Below, in pieces: positions 1 through 8,734 of a stretch of 42,193 nucleotides of DNA (its first letter is position 1; every line of letters starts with the position of its first letter). Below the pieces are notes generated by a model, which had not been told where the DNA came from, ran no database searches, and was given only the letters and a program-made list of their open reading frames with translations. The stretch covers positions 1-42,193 of the forward strand of contig NZ_LT629839.1 of NCBI RefSeq assembly GCF_900106785.1, given 5' to 3'. A program made the position numbers and the translations under genes. This DNA is from Prevotellamassilia timonensis. Lineage in GTDB: Bacteria; Bacteroidota; Bacteroidia; Bacteroidales; Bacteroidaceae.

Positions 1-62
1 GAAGTTAAGCCCAACCGCGCCGATGGTACTGCACACCCGCGGGAGAGTAGGTCGCCGCCAAC
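1..62 (+). rRNA. 5S ribosomal RNA, 3' part
   Basis: The first 62 bases match the 3' half of a bacterial 5S rRNA: the GAAGTTAAGC segment, then CGCCGATGGTACTGC, then the closing GGGAGAGTAGGTCGCCGCCA. The 5' half lies outside the window. A terminator hairpin follows at once, as expected for the end of an rRNA operon. Starting inside an rRNA gene suggests the contig broke at a multicopy rrn operon. Confidence 0.9.
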
Positions 63-74
63 TTTATTTTCACA

Positions 75-110
75 GCCTCTTTCAGTGTCACAACTGAGAG
101 AGGCTTTTTA
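75..110 (+). terminator. Intrinsic terminator of the rRNA operon
   Basis: GCCTCTTTCAGT (75-86) pairs with ACTGAGAGAGGC (93-104) through a 6-base loop with one G-U pair, followed by TTTTT. It lies 13 bases after the 5S end and points the same way. Confidence 0.85.
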
Positions 111-120
111 TTGTCCCAAC

Positions 121-185
121 ATCTCTGCGCGTTTGCACATCTGCATATTTGCACACGTATTTGCACATCATCTCCTGCACTTCCC
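121..185. repeat. TTTGCACAT-word satellite
   Basis: Degenerate tandem words of the form TTTGCACATCTGCATA recur here (GTTTGCACATCTGCAT, ATTTGCACACG, ATTTGCACATC). The same words appear at 38401-38515, in inverted arrangement, and more weakly near 35385 and 530-545. It has no coding character. Confidence 0.5.
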
Positions 186-194
186 CAAGCACAA

Positions 195-325
195 AACGCA
201 AGCACTAATGGGGGCGACGCGTCTCGCGTCGGGACAGAGAAAGGAAGGTAAAATGAACTCTACTAAATAATAGCTGCATCTTTTTCCGACGCGAGACGCG
301 TCGCCCCCATTAGAGCTAGCGTTTT
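195..325. repeat. GC-palindrome element, copy 1 (type A)
   Basis: The left arm AATGGGGGCGACGCGTCTCG continues to about 232 and is perfectly complementary to the right arm at 287-312. Each arm also holds its own short hairpin, GACGCG/CGCGTC. The arms are bordered by AACGCAAGCACT-like words. The centre (about 234-285) contains CTCTACTAAATAATAGCTGC, which is shared with copies at 6904 and 9254. Confidence 0.85.
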
Positions 326-577
326 GAGCTAACGTTTAGAGTTAGCGTTTAGAGTTAGCGTTTGGTGATAGCGTTTAGTGCTTGCGCTTTCATTCAGATT
401 GACAGGTTGAAAAGTGGATTAAGGACGCAAGCATTGCCTATCTGTACATCAGCACATCAGCTCGCGATAACGAGCATGAGTGTCTGACCATTAGCATATT
501 ACACACATTGTCATATTAGCCATTCGTACCTCTGCACATTTGCGAGCGATAGCGAGCGTTACCACAATTATTTTTAT
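326..577. other. Gene-free interval with satellite words
   Basis: Bases 326-385 continue the flank of the palindrome element with repeated GTTAGCGTTTAGA/GCTTGCG words. The remainder shows only short inverted words such as GCTCG/CGAGC near 460-475. I see no credible gene or RNA. Confidence 0.5.
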
Positions 578-590
578 TAACTTTGCACTC

Positions 591-1499
591 ATGATAGCTA
601 CGCTTTCAATAGTCATTCCAACTTATAACCGCGAATGCACAACATTGGTGCGTTCACTTCAGCTGCAGGCCGAGAATATAGACGGCTTGCACTATGAGGT
701 ATTGGTAGCCGACGACGGGTCGACCGACAGTGCGGTGAAGCAAGCCAACCGCATGATACGCGATTGGGACAACTGCCGTATGATAGAGTTGGAACAGAAC
801 ATTGGAAGGGCATGTATACGCAATTATTTGGCACGCGAGGCCAAGTACCCCTACTTGTTGTTCCTCGACAGCGATGTGCAGGTTGTCGTGCCCGACTACC
901 TGTCGCGTTATTTGCGCTGCAAGGGCGATGACGTAGTGTATGGTGGCGTGTGCATTGTGCCCAATGCCGAGCTTGCCGCACACAACTTGCGCTACCGCTA
1001 TGAGTTGGCTTGTGAGCCACGCCACAGCGTAGAGCGCCGCAAGGTGTCACCCTATCAAGGCTTTCGTACGAGCAATTTCCTCATGCGTCGTGACGTGCTG
1101 CTTTCGCACCCCTTCGACGAGCGCATAAGGCATTACGGCTATGAGGACGTGCTCTTTGGTCGCACACTGTTGGCCGAGGGCATACCCGTCAAGCACATTG
1201 ACAACCCTGTGGCCGTTGATGACTTTGAATCAAACGAGGCATTTCTCAACAAAACCGATGAAGGCCTGCGCACACTCTTGACGTTAGCCCCCGAAATGCG
1301 CGACTACACCAACATATTGCGTTGTGCAGACAAATTGCACCGCTGGCATGTGGTGACGCCCCTCCTGCTGTATTACCGCATCTTTGGCGGCTGCATGCGT
1401 CGCAACCTGACTGGCACACAACCCAGTGTCCGGCTTTACAACCTGTACAGGCTCTGCAATTACCTGTTGTTGCAGCAAAGTAAGAGCCGCGAAGCATGA
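591..1499 (+). CDS. Family 2 glycosyltransferase
   Basis: Predicted 302-residue cytoplasmic GT-A glycosyltransferase that moves a sugar from a nucleotide-sugar donor to an unknown acceptor. The N terminus IVIPTYNRE is the classical GT2 opening. ADDGSTD (about residues 40-46) and FLDSDV (91-96) are the nucleotide-binding acidic motifs; D93/D95 form the DxD. A GYEDVLFG segment near residue 184 resembles the acceptor-side ED motif. The open frame extends upstream to a TTG at 540, but the ATG at 591 gives the natural GT2 start. A TAACTTTG box at 578-585 lies only 5 bases before this ATG, so either the transcript is nearly leaderless or the box is a coincidence. No other sugar gene is adjacent, so the substrate cannot be inferred. 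A family 2 assignment is safe. Confidence 0.88.
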   Translation: MIATLSIVIPTYNRECTTLVRSLQLQAENIDGLHYEVLVADDGSTDSAVKQANRMIRDWDNCRMIELEQNIGRACIRNYLAREAKYPYLLFLDSDVQVVVPDYLSRYLRCKGDDVVYGGVCIVPNAELAAHNLRYRYELACEPRHSVERRKVSPYQGFRTSNFLMRRDVLLSHPFDERIRHYGYEDVLFGRTLLAEGIPVKHIDNPVAVDDFESNEAFLNKTDEGLRTLLTLAPEMRDYTNILRCADKLHRWHVVTPLLLYYRIFGGCMRRNLTGTQPSVRLYNLYRLCNYLLLQQSKSREA

Positions 1500-1590
1500 A
1501 GTTGTAAACCTATTGTATAATAATCACATAATTATATTATCGTCAGCACATTACCTAATCGTAGTGTGCTGTTTTCTCGTTTATATATCC

Positions 1591-1598
1591 TACCTTTG
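1591..1598 (+). promoter_or_regulatory. -7 promoter box of the M60 gene
   Basis: TACCTTTG matches the Bacteroidetes -7 consensus TANNTTTG exactly and lies 42 bases before the M60 start codon. No clear -33 TTTG was found at the usual spacing. Confidence 0.6.
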
Positions 1599-1640
1599 TG
1601 GGTGGTTATTGTATAGAGAAGGAAAACAAATATAAACAAT

Positions 1641-4600
1641 ATGAACAAATCCCCATTCTTAACGATGTTACAGTCCGTGCTCTTATTGTGTATAGGGCTG
1701 TGCATGAGCTTGCCCGTCAGTGCGCAACTCAAGCAAGTGACCCAGCTCAAGAGCGGTACCTATTACCGCATCAAGACGGGTAATCACAATTCTGGGCAAA
1801 CTGCGCAGCAAACCCCGTATCTGGCCGATGTGGCAGGTGTTGTCAAGACACAGGCGCTCAACACCACCTCGGGCGATGCCGACGCACAACTGTGGCTGGT
1901 GAAAGCCGTAGCCGGAAAGTCCGATTACTACACTGTACAGAACAAGCAGACGCTGAAATATCTGCAAGGCACCAACGACAACGCTTCGCAGATAACGACC
2001 GTTGACGCCGCGACCGAAGTCTATGTGCCCAAAAACACCAAAACGGGCGACGCCCGCACATGGTTCAACATCATGACCAGTGCCAGTGCCACTTACAGCT
2101 ATAATTGGCGCGGCGACAACACCGTGCGCGGTTGGCAGCCAAATGACGGCGGAACGACGGGTTTGACAGGTTCGGAGTGGGGCTTTATGTACGACTATAC
2201 CGAGGCTGAAATCGACGAGGAACTTGCCGCTTTAGGCCAAGTGCGCCCCGTGGCAGGTGACAAAGTGTACCGCATATTCAACTATTCGAGCAAGTTCGCC
2301 ACAAATACACTCTATGAGTACAACGGCATGCTGGGCAGTGTGACCGATGGCACCGAAACCGATGCGCAGTATTGGCAACTCATTGACCAAGGTGACGGCA
2401 CCATAGCCTTGCAAAACCTTATGACGGGCCACTATGTGCAGTCGCTCAATGGTACGAAAGACGTGCAGTTCCAAATGGGTACCCAGGCTTATGGCTTCAG
2501 CATAGGCATGAACATGAAAGTTTTTGCCACAGGATATGCATACGACATAGCCGATACGGAATCGGGTGGCAGCATGTTAGGTCTGAATTGTACAGACAAG
2601 CCCAATGGTGCCATATATAGCTGGACATTGAGTGATGGTAATACTGACCTCAACTCGCTGTGGGTGTTCAAGCCTGCGGAGCTGACAGACGCCCAGATAG
2701 CCACCATCAAGGCCAAGCGCACCAACTATGTAAAGGACGACTATCTGACCGATTTGCTGCAATATGGCAAGATGCGCATCAAGTCGCGCCGTGCTGTAGA
2801 TGCTTCGTTAATGCCTTATGTAACAGACATAACAGGTTTGACAACCGACGATACCTCAAACGGCACCTGCCGCATGCGCGCTGCCCTGACTGATGCCAGT
2901 GAGGCCAACCGCCAGGTGTGGATAGCCGAAAAGACCAGTGACGGGGGCTACACCTTCCGCAATTACTATACGGGCAAGTACCTCAACTATACCAATACGG
3001 GCGAAGCCCGCACCTTCTACATACGCTACAATCCCGACAATGCCGACAGCCAGTACTACGTACACCTGTCTGATAAAGCCGATTTTTCAGACAAAGGCCT
3101 GCACTATCAAGTGTATGGTGATGTGGTGATGGGTTGGAATGTCAATGAAGTCAAAGACTATGCGGGCTGCGACTGGTTGTTCGAAAAGGTAGACGACTTG
3201 ACAGACGATGTAGTGCGCAATCACTTTGATGCGCAGAACGACCGCTTGACAGCAGTGCCCGACGCCAACCAATGGGTGACTCTGCGCGATATATATGGCA
3301 CCGTGATGGCCGAAAACCTTGCTACGGGCCAGGGTGACGCCGCCACGTATAATGCAGCGAAATTTGCCCAATATTGGCGTTTCGTGCCAGTTGAGGGCAA
3401 GGAAGGCCATTATCAGTTGCAAAATGCCTTGACGCAGCACTACATGAATGCTGCGGCCTTCAACGCGCGCAACTATGTGACGGAGAATGAAACCGATGGT
3501 GGCTTCAAGGTGGCCCAGGTAAGCAGCTTCTCGCGCTTCTCTACCCACTTCGACATAACCCTCAATCAGCAGCCCACGCATGCACTGCACAGTTCGCAGG
3601 GGCGTATCGTGGTGTGGAACAGTTATGCCCATGACCGCTCAAGTGCTTCGGTGTGGAGCATTGAGGCAACCAGCTTTACAGATGACGAACTGGCTGCCGC
3701 ACGCCAGGAGTATCTTGCCAACAATGGCGAATTGGGCAATGCCGATACTTATAACACAGCTCTCGCCACCTTCTTTACCGATGCCGCATGCACCCAGTTG
3801 GCCAGCGCATACCAAAGCATGACCGACAACGAGCTCAAGCAGGCCATGAACACGGCCGGCATTACCTCATCAGTACTGCAGGACATGGCGCTCAAGGTAA
3901 AGAACAACTCGTGGGCCAAGTGGGAGAAAATATTCCGCGTGCGCAACATTGAGCCATACACCAATCCCGACACATGGAACAGCATTCTTAAGATAGGCTA
4001 TCCCTACAGCTACCTCAGCAACCCGACGGGCATTTGGGGCAAACTCAATCAATTGGTTTACGTGTTTGTGGGAGCCGACATTCCCGAAGGCAGCACCGTC
4101 AACCTGCGTGCTGTGACCAAAACCGACAGCCAGGGCAACAGCACTCAGCTCAAAAAGGGACTCAACATTGTGCGCCTCGACGATGCCTCGGCCCTGTACG
4201 TACACTACGAGGTAGCCACGAGCGATGCCGCCAACTCAAAGAAGTGGCGCGACTATCCCGACATTCCCGTCCACATCGAGGGTGGTGAGGTAGACGGCTA
4301 CTTTGATGCCACACGTGCCGGCATCGACACCGACGAGGCCTGGCAGCAGATGGTGAAGGACGGCCTCTTTGTCAAGCCTTTTGCCATGATGAAGGGCACC
4401 AACGTCATTTACCAAATGAACTGCGATTTGACCAAAAATATCATTCCCGTAAAGATGCGTGAGATAGTAGACTTTTGGGACTGGATGGTGGGCGTGCAGC
4501 ACAGCATGATGGCTGTAAACGAGTATAAAGACCGCTGGCGCAACATGCTCGGTTTCTACTCAGTTACTTACAACTACATGTTCGCCTCAAGCTATGGCAC

Positions 4601-6482
4601 CTATTACAATGAGAGCACGCTTGGCGAAATTCTCAACTACGACAAAATGTCTGTGGGCGGCGGTTCGCTCTGGGGTCCGGCCCACGAGGTGGGACACAAC
4701 CACCAGGGGCTGATCAACATGATTGGCTGTACCGAAATATCAAACAACCTCTTTGCACAAGCCGTGGTACACCAAAACGGCAGGACCTCAACCCGCCTCC
4801 AGCATCGCAAATTCCGTGATGTGGCTAACCTCTACGCCGCAGGCACAAGCTGGCACGACTACAATCTGTGGGACCGCAACACCATGTACCTCAAGCTCTA
4901 CCTCTACTACGAGGTGGCAGGCCACTATCCCGGCTTCTGCAGCGAACTCTTCCGCCAGCTGCGCAAGGACCCCCTCAACCACGGCAGAGGCTCGCAGCAA
5001 AATCCCATACCGGCCTCGGAGGACTTTCTGAAATTCGCCGTCAAGGTGTCAGACATAGTGAAGGAAGACCTCTCAGAGTTCTTCCAGGCCTACGGTTTCT
5101 TTGTGCCGTTCAGCACTCGCGTCATAGGCGACTACGGCAACTATTACACCGTTTGTACGCAGGAGATGATTGATGCCGCCAAGGCGCACATGAAGCAGTA
5201 CAGCAAGCCCAAGGGCAACCTGCTCTTTATTGAGAACCACATCAAGCACGAGCCAGCCCAGGACCACGACGGCAATTATCTGTACGACAAGTCAGGCAAC
5301 CTCATACTGCGCACCGATTTTGACTCTGAAGATGCAGTAGGCAAGTGCGGCGATGTAGGCTCATACTCCGACTTCACTGCCGGCCACTACGCCTCGGGCT
5401 ACACCTACACCCGCCGCGACAGCACCATCACCATGAAGGGCGAGGGCGCAGTAGGCTACAAGGTGTACGACAACGAGGGCAACCTGCTCTACTTTGCCAA
5501 CACCAACACCTTCACTCTGCCGCAAAGTGTGGTCAATGCCCTGGCCGCCGACGGCAAGAGCATGGTAGTAAAGGTAGCACAGCCCGATGGCACAGACGTT
5601 ACTCTGCCCGCACCGGGTGCCACCACCTACACGCTCAAGGTGTACCATGCCGACGCCCTGTCTGCCGACAAGAGCAACACCGTCTACACCGATGGCACAG
5701 TCGCCACACTGCCTACCCTCGAGGGCAATACCCTGGCCTACATACAGCCCAGTGCCAACGCCTTGCCCGCCACCTTGACCGAGGCAGCCAACATCGTTGA
5801 CGCCGCTACTGCCACCGCGCAGAATGTAGTCATCACCGACAAGGCCGACTTCTACGCCCCCACCGACTTCACGGCTGCCACACTCACCTACAACCGCCAG
5901 AACACGGCCGGCTACAACAGCGTGTGCTTGCCCTTTACCACCGAACCTGCCGACTTTGGCACGGGAGCGATAATCGAGCAGTTCAGCGCCCTCACCACCG
6001 GCACCGACGGAGCAGAGGCACTGCAGTTCATAGCCGCTAACGGCGAACAACCCGCAGGCCAGCCCTGCCTGGTATACAGTCCCGACAATGTGACCGAATG
6101 GCAAATAACCAAGCACGATGCCGCCGTAGTGGCCAATCCGCTCAACACCCCAGCCGCCGAAGGCACATTCACAGGCACCTTTGTCAACGGCACCATAGGC
6201 GCTGGCAAGTACAAGCTCAATGCCTCAGGCACCGCCTTTGGTGTCACCACCCCGGCCGGTCGCGTCACAGCCTTCCGCTGCTACTACGCCCCGTCGACTG
6301 CAGCCTCGCAGCGCGCCCTGCAGGTAATCCATGCCGACGGCACCGTTACAGCCCTACCCAGTGCCCTTGCCGGCACCCCCACCACTCCCGTCACCATTCA
6401 CGACCTCAGCGGCCGCCGCATCAGCACCCCCGCTATCCCCGGTCTGTACATCATGAATGGCAAAAAGGTAATAATAAAGTAA
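1641..6482 (+). CDS. Secreted M60-family (enhancin-like) zinc metallopeptidase
   Basis: A 1613-residue exported protein. Residues 1-28 form a signal peptide ending VSA before Q29. Residues about 35-700 hold repeated blocks of the kind YYRIKTGN...WLVKAV...YTVQNKQT, which look like ricin-type beta-trefoil or carbohydrate-binding repeats (inference). The catalytic motif H1015-E-V-G-H1019 followed by NHQ, with E1032 as a likely third ligand, is the M60 gluzincin signature HExxHx(8,28)E. M60 peptidases commonly cleave mucin-type O-glycoproteins, so a host or dietary glycoprotein is a plausible substrate. The C-terminal tail, HDLSGRR then GLYIMNGKKVIIK, resembles the short Bacteroidales C-terminal sorting tail linked to type IX secretion. 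A perfect -7 box lies upstream and a small gene follows after 19 bases. The family call is secure; the glycan target is not visible. Confidence 0.92.
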   Translation: MNKSPFLTMLQSVLLLCIGLCMSLPVSAQLKQVTQLKSGTYYRIKTGNHNSGQTAQQTPYLADVAGVVKTQALNTTSGDADAQLWLVKAVAGKSDYYTVQNKQTLKYLQGTNDNASQITTVDAATEVYVPKNTKTGDARTWFNIMTSASATYSYNWRGDNTVRGWQPNDGGTTGLTGSEWGFMYDYTEAEIDEELAALGQVRPVAGDKVYRIFNYSSKFATNTLYEYNGMLGSVTDGTETDAQYWQLIDQGDGTIALQNLMTGHYVQSLNGTKDVQFQMGTQAYGFSIGMNMKVFATGYAYDIADTESGGSMLGLNCTDKPNGAIYSWTLSDGNTDLNSLWVFKPAELTDAQIATIKAKRTNYVKDDYLTDLLQYGKMRIKSRRAVDASLMPYVTDITGLTTDDTSNGTCRMRAALTDASEANRQVWIAEKTSDGGYTFRNYYTGKYLNYTNTGEARTFYIRYNPDNADSQYYVHLSDKADFSDKGLHYQVYGDVVMGWNVNEVKDYAGCDWLFEKVDDLTDDVVRNHFDAQNDRLTAVPDANQWVTLRDIYGTVMAENLATGQGDAATYNAAKFAQYWRFVPVEGKEGHYQLQNALTQHYMNAAAFNARNYVTENETDGGFKVAQVSSFSRFSTHFDITLNQQPTHALHSSQGRIVVWNSYAHDRSSASVWSIEATSFTDDELAAARQEYLANNGELGNADTYNTALATFFTDAACTQLASAYQSMTDNELKQAMNTAGITSSVLQDMALKVKNNSWAKWEKIFRVRNIEPYTNPDTWNSILKIGYPYSYLSNPTGIWGKLNQLVYVFVGADIPEGSTVNLRAVTKTDSQGNSTQLKKGLNIVRLDDASALYVHYEVATSDAANSKKWRDYPDIPVHIEGGEVDGYFDATRAGIDTDEAWQQMVKDGLFVKPFAMMKGTNVIYQMNCDLTKNIIPVKMREIVDFWDWMVGVQHSMMAVNEYKDRWRNMLGFYSVTYNYMFASSYGTYYNESTLGEILNYDKMSVGGGSLWGPAHEVGHNHQGLINMIGCTEISNNLFAQAVVHQNGRTSTRLQHRKFRDVANLYAAGTSWHDYNLWDRNTMYLKLYLYYEVAGHYPGFCSELFRQLRKDPLNHGRGSQQNPIPASEDFLKFAVKVSDIVKEDLSEFFQAYGFFVPFSTRVIGDYGNYYTVCTQEMIDAAKAHMKQYSKPKGNLLFIENHIKHEPAQDHDGNYLYDKSGNLILRTDFDSEDAVGKCGDVGSYSDFTAGHYASGYTYTRRDSTITMKGEGAVGYKVYDNEGNLLYFANTNTFTLPQSVVNALAADGKSMVVKVAQPDGTDVTLPAPGATTYTLKVYHADALSADKSNTVYTDGTVATLPTLEGNTLAYIQPSANALPATLTEAANIVDAATATAQNVVITDKADFYAPTDFTAATLTYNRQNTAGYNSVCLPFTTEPADFGTGAIIEQFSALTTGTDGAEALQFIAANGEQPAGQPCLVYSPDNVTEWQITKHDAAVVANPLNTPAAEGTFTGTFVNGTIGAGKYKLNASGTAFGVTTPAGRVTAFRCYYAPSTAASQRALQVIHADGTVTALPSALAGTPTTPVTIHDLSGRRISTPAIPGLYIMNGKKVIIK

Positions 6483-6501
6483 ACGCAACACCACCTCTAT
6501 A

Positions 6502-6690
6502 ATGAAAAAGAAACACTACGAACGTCCCCACTCACAGGGCGTATTCCTCCACACCGAAGGCCTCATAGCCACAAGTGGCGGCAATGGCACAGCGAACCTC
6601 CTCATCAAGCCCAATGAGAATCCTGATGATTCCGACAAAAGTCCCTCCCAATTATTCGGCACCACCACAGGGTGGGGCGGTGAAGAATAA
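6502..6690 (+). CDS. Small conserved-type protein downstream of M60
   Basis: Sixty-two residues starting MKKKHYERPHSQGVF and ending TTGWGGEE. The pattern (basic MKKxYxxP start, a hydrophobic LxTEGLIATSGG middle, a polar acidic tail) resembles a group of small uncharacterised Bacteroidales proteins often found next to secreted proteins; that likeness is from memory and unchecked. It starts 19 bases after the M60 stop and is followed by a strong terminator, so it is probably cotranscribed with M60. There is no signal peptide or membrane segment. Function unknown. Confidence 0.65.
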   Translation: MKKKHYERPHSQGVFLHTEGLIATSGGNGTANLLIKPNENPDDSDKSPSQLFGTTTGWGGEE

Positions 6691-6715
6691 AGCACTAACC
6701 GGATAGTAATATAGG

Positions 6716-6762
6716 CCACGGCCGCGCAATCCTTCTATGATTGTGCGGCTGTGGTGTTTATT
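6716..6762 (+). terminator. Intrinsic terminator after the M60 operon
   Basis: CCACGGCCGCGCAATC (6716-6731) pairs with GATTGTGCGGCTGTGG (6739-6754), two of the pairs being G-U. A T-rich tail TGTTTATT follows. It lies 26 bases after the small gene's stop. Confidence 0.8.
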
Positions 6763-6833
6763 GGTGCGATGTCTTACCGCACAATAGCCACCATTGCCAT
6801 CACCCCACAAAATAGTAAGTTAACTAATAGGGT
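6763..6833. other. Gene-free interval
   Basis: Short AT-rich stretch between the terminator and the first composite repeat. I see no gene in it. Confidence 0.5.
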
Positions 6834-6896
6834 GTTCAGAATAGGCATCAAAAGCGAGACCATTTTTTGGGCATTTTAAGTTGCCAGAAACGCGCT
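6834..6896 (+). repeat. 63-bp module, copy 1
   Basis: This segment (GGCATCAAAAGCGAGACC ... TTTTAAGTTGCCAGAAAC) matches 9185-9247 at about 50 of 63 positions, in the same orientation and with no gaps. In both places a GC-palindrome element follows directly. It has no coding potential. Confidence 0.8.
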
Positions 6897-6903
6897 ACCA
6901 CCC

Positions 6904-7068
6904 AACGCAAGCTCTAATGGGGGCGACGCGTCTCGCGTCGGGATAGAGAATAAAGAAAGGAGGGAAATACGAACTCTACTAAATAATAGCTGCATCTTTC
7001 CCCGCGGGACGAGGCTGCTGAAAAAGACCCGACGCGGGACGCGTCGCCCCCATTAGAGCTTGCGTTTC
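6904..7068. repeat. GC-palindrome element, copy 2 (type A)
   Basis: Arms at about 6904-6942 and 7028-7068 with the same design as copy 1. The left arm has T (GTCTCGCG) opposite G on the right (CGCGGGAC), a G-U compatible change. The centre contains the type A AAATAATAGCTGCATC and an extra CCGCGGGACGAGG stretch not present in other copies. Confidence 0.85.
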
Positions 7069-7091
7069 TTCAAGCGCCCAACGCTACTACC

Positions 7092-7115
7092 AAACGCAAG
7101 CTCTAATGGGGGCGC
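7092..7115. repeat. Truncated half copy of the GC-palindrome element
   Basis: AAACGCAAGCTCTAATGGGG followed by GCG reproduces the outer part of a left arm and then stops, 26 bases before the 3' end of the VapE-like gene. No right arm follows, so this is a solo half. Confidence 0.65.
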
Positions 7116-7141
7116 AGTTAGTGTGCAATGCTTTGTCCCTC

Positions 7142-8575
7142 TCACTCCTTCCTCTTTACCCAATACATAGTGCCGCGGCTGCTGCGCTTGCGCGGCACGC
7201 CGAGTTGTATCAGTTCGCGCCCAAGCGTGGTGGGGGCTGCATTGCGCACCAGACCACGCATATCGCGCTTTAATGATTGGAATATGGCGGTGGCCGTCAA
7301 CCATTCGCCGCCAGCCACATATCCTTCGCTCACCTCGTAACAACGTACAAAACACTCGCGTATGGGCGACGATTGGTAGAACAGGCGGTTGTGCTGCTGT
7401 ATGGCCGCCTCCTCGGCGTGGGTAAAATAAACCGGCTCGCCCGACAACACCTCGTGTAGCAGCTGCGCGTAGAGTTGTGCATAATCAAGAGGCGTGTCGC
7501 AGTCAATCACCTCACGCACCTCCTGACAGTAAAAACGGCGGCTGCCCGAGGGGTCGGTCAGCAGGTCGTAGCGGTTGCTTGTGCCAATGAACGAGGCCAC
7601 ACGTGGCAGTTCGCTGAACCCGCTGGCATAGGGGCGGCGCGACTGCATGGTGCCAAGTTGCACCAGGTTCTTGAGCTTGGCGGCATGACGCTGGCTGTAA
7701 CGGTCAAACTCGTCTAAGTTGACAAGTGCAAAACGCGACAAGGCCAGTTCGAGTCTGTCGTTGCCCGCCAATTCAAATTTGTCGGTGTAATAGCGGCGCA
7801 AGTCATCGGGCAGCAACATACGGCAGAACGTGCTCTTGCGCAAGCCTTGCTCCTCGCTCACAAGCAGCGGAATCATGGCATTGCCCCCTGTGGCATTGGC
7901 CGCGGTGCTGAAAGGCGAGCCGCAAGCAGTACCCCGTCCGGCACCATACCAGCCCGCCACCATGCCGCGCAACCAGCGGTGGAACACGGTACACCATAGT
8001 GCATCGTGGCTCACACGCATGGCCAGGGGCGTCACGCGGTCGCGCCCGTCCCATGCGGGCAATGATTTCAAGTAACTCGTAAAGGGGTGGTAAGGCGTCA
8101 TATAGCTTGACTCCAATATGCGGTCGACGTCGTTGTTCCACACCATGCAGCCGCGTTTGTGCAGGTCGATGACAATGGTGTTGCGCACCAGTTTGCTCAC
8201 AGGCACAAAGGGTGCATCAGCATCGTTGTGATGGCGTATTTCGGCCACACGGTCCAGCACATTGTAGCGTGTGTCGTACATCTCGTCAACCATCTGCATG
8301 GCACGTTCTGTCAGGGTGCACGAGGTTTCGCACGCGCTATCTTCATTCGTGGCGTGTGGTGTGATGTCCGAGGTGTTCAGTGCTTGCACATTGTTTGCCG
8401 CAATGGGGCTGTTGGTGGCTGGGGGCTGTACAGTTGCCTCCACGCCCTGTTGTTTTGCCGCGTTTCGCTCGTCAAGTCGTTCAATCACGCGGCACGCTAT
8501 GCGGTCAATCAAGGCATCAATGCCTTCGTGCATAATTTGCTGCACAAATTGCAGCATGGTTTGTTTTGTTGTCAT
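7142..8575 (-). CDS. VapE/DUF3874-type ATPase (phage/plasmid replication helicase-like)
   Basis: A 477-residue protein. Residues 1-95 are variable. From about 100 it matches the VapE (virulence-associated E) P-loop family common in Bacteroidales mobile elements: EEQGLRKSTFC carries Walker A residues (G244, K247, S248, T249), LVNLDEF carries Walker B (D288, E289), GTSN (331-334) is sensor 1, and R346/R347 in DPSGSRRF fit the arginine finger. Walker A is atypical, with R246 where G is usual, which may affect activity. Family members often sit next to or are fused to a primase domain; none is present here. No integrase or other phage gene is adjacent. The gene is bracketed by direct composite repeats (6834-7068 and 9185-9402), suggesting a degenerate or non-autonomous unit. 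Upstream lies a strong promoter overlapped by a perfect palindrome. Confidence 0.82.
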   Translation of the reverse strand: MTTKQTMLQFVQQIMHEGIDALIDRIACRVIERLDERNAAKQQGVEATVQPPATNSPIAANNVQALNTSDITPHATNEDSACETSCTLTERAMQMVDEMYDTRYNVLDRVAEIRHHNDADAPFVPVSKLVRNTIVIDLHKRGCMVWNNDVDRILESSYMTPYHPFTSYLKSLPAWDGRDRVTPLAMRVSHDALWCTVFHRWLRGMVAGWYGAGRGTACGSPFSTAANATGGNAMIPLLVSEEQGLRKSTFCRMLLPDDLRRYYTDKFELAGNDRLELALSRFALVNLDEFDRYSQRHAAKLKNLVQLGTMQSRRPYASGFSELPRVASFIGTSNRYDLLTDPSGSRRFYCQEVREVIDCDTPLDYAQLYAQLLHEVLSGEPVYFTHAEEAAIQQHNRLFYQSSPIRECFVRCYEVSEGYVAGGEWLTATAIFQSLKRDMRGLVRNAAPTTLGRELIQLGVPRKRSSRGTMYWVKRKE

Positions 8576-8669
8576 GGGTATTATACAATTTGGTTAGTTC
8601 AACGGCAATAGAGGGCTGCATTGCCGTAATTTTCAAGCATCGCAAATCAGCTATTCTTAAATGTGAATG

Positions 8670-8702
8670 CAAAGATACTGCACGAGGCAGTGCAGATGCA
8701 AA
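8670..8702 (-). promoter_or_regulatory. Promoter of the VapE-like gene
   Basis: On the minus strand TTTG (8699-8702) is followed after 21 bases by TATCTTTG (8670-8677), a full Bacteroidetes -33/-7 promoter. The spacer holds the inverted repeat CTGCAC/GTGCAG. The leader to the ATG at 8575 is about 90 bases. Confidence 0.75.
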
Positions 8703-8730
8703 AATAGTGTACAACTTGTACACTATTTTT
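8700..8730. promoter_or_regulatory. Perfect 31-bp palindrome overlapping the -33 box
   Basis: AAAAATAGTGTACAA (8700-8714), a central C, then TTGTACACTATTTTT (8716-8730). The symmetry is exact and overlaps the -33 box of the VapE-like promoter, the position of a repressor operator. It could also work as a bidirectional terminator because both ends are T-runs. Confidence 0.7.
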
Positions 8731-8734
8731 TGCT

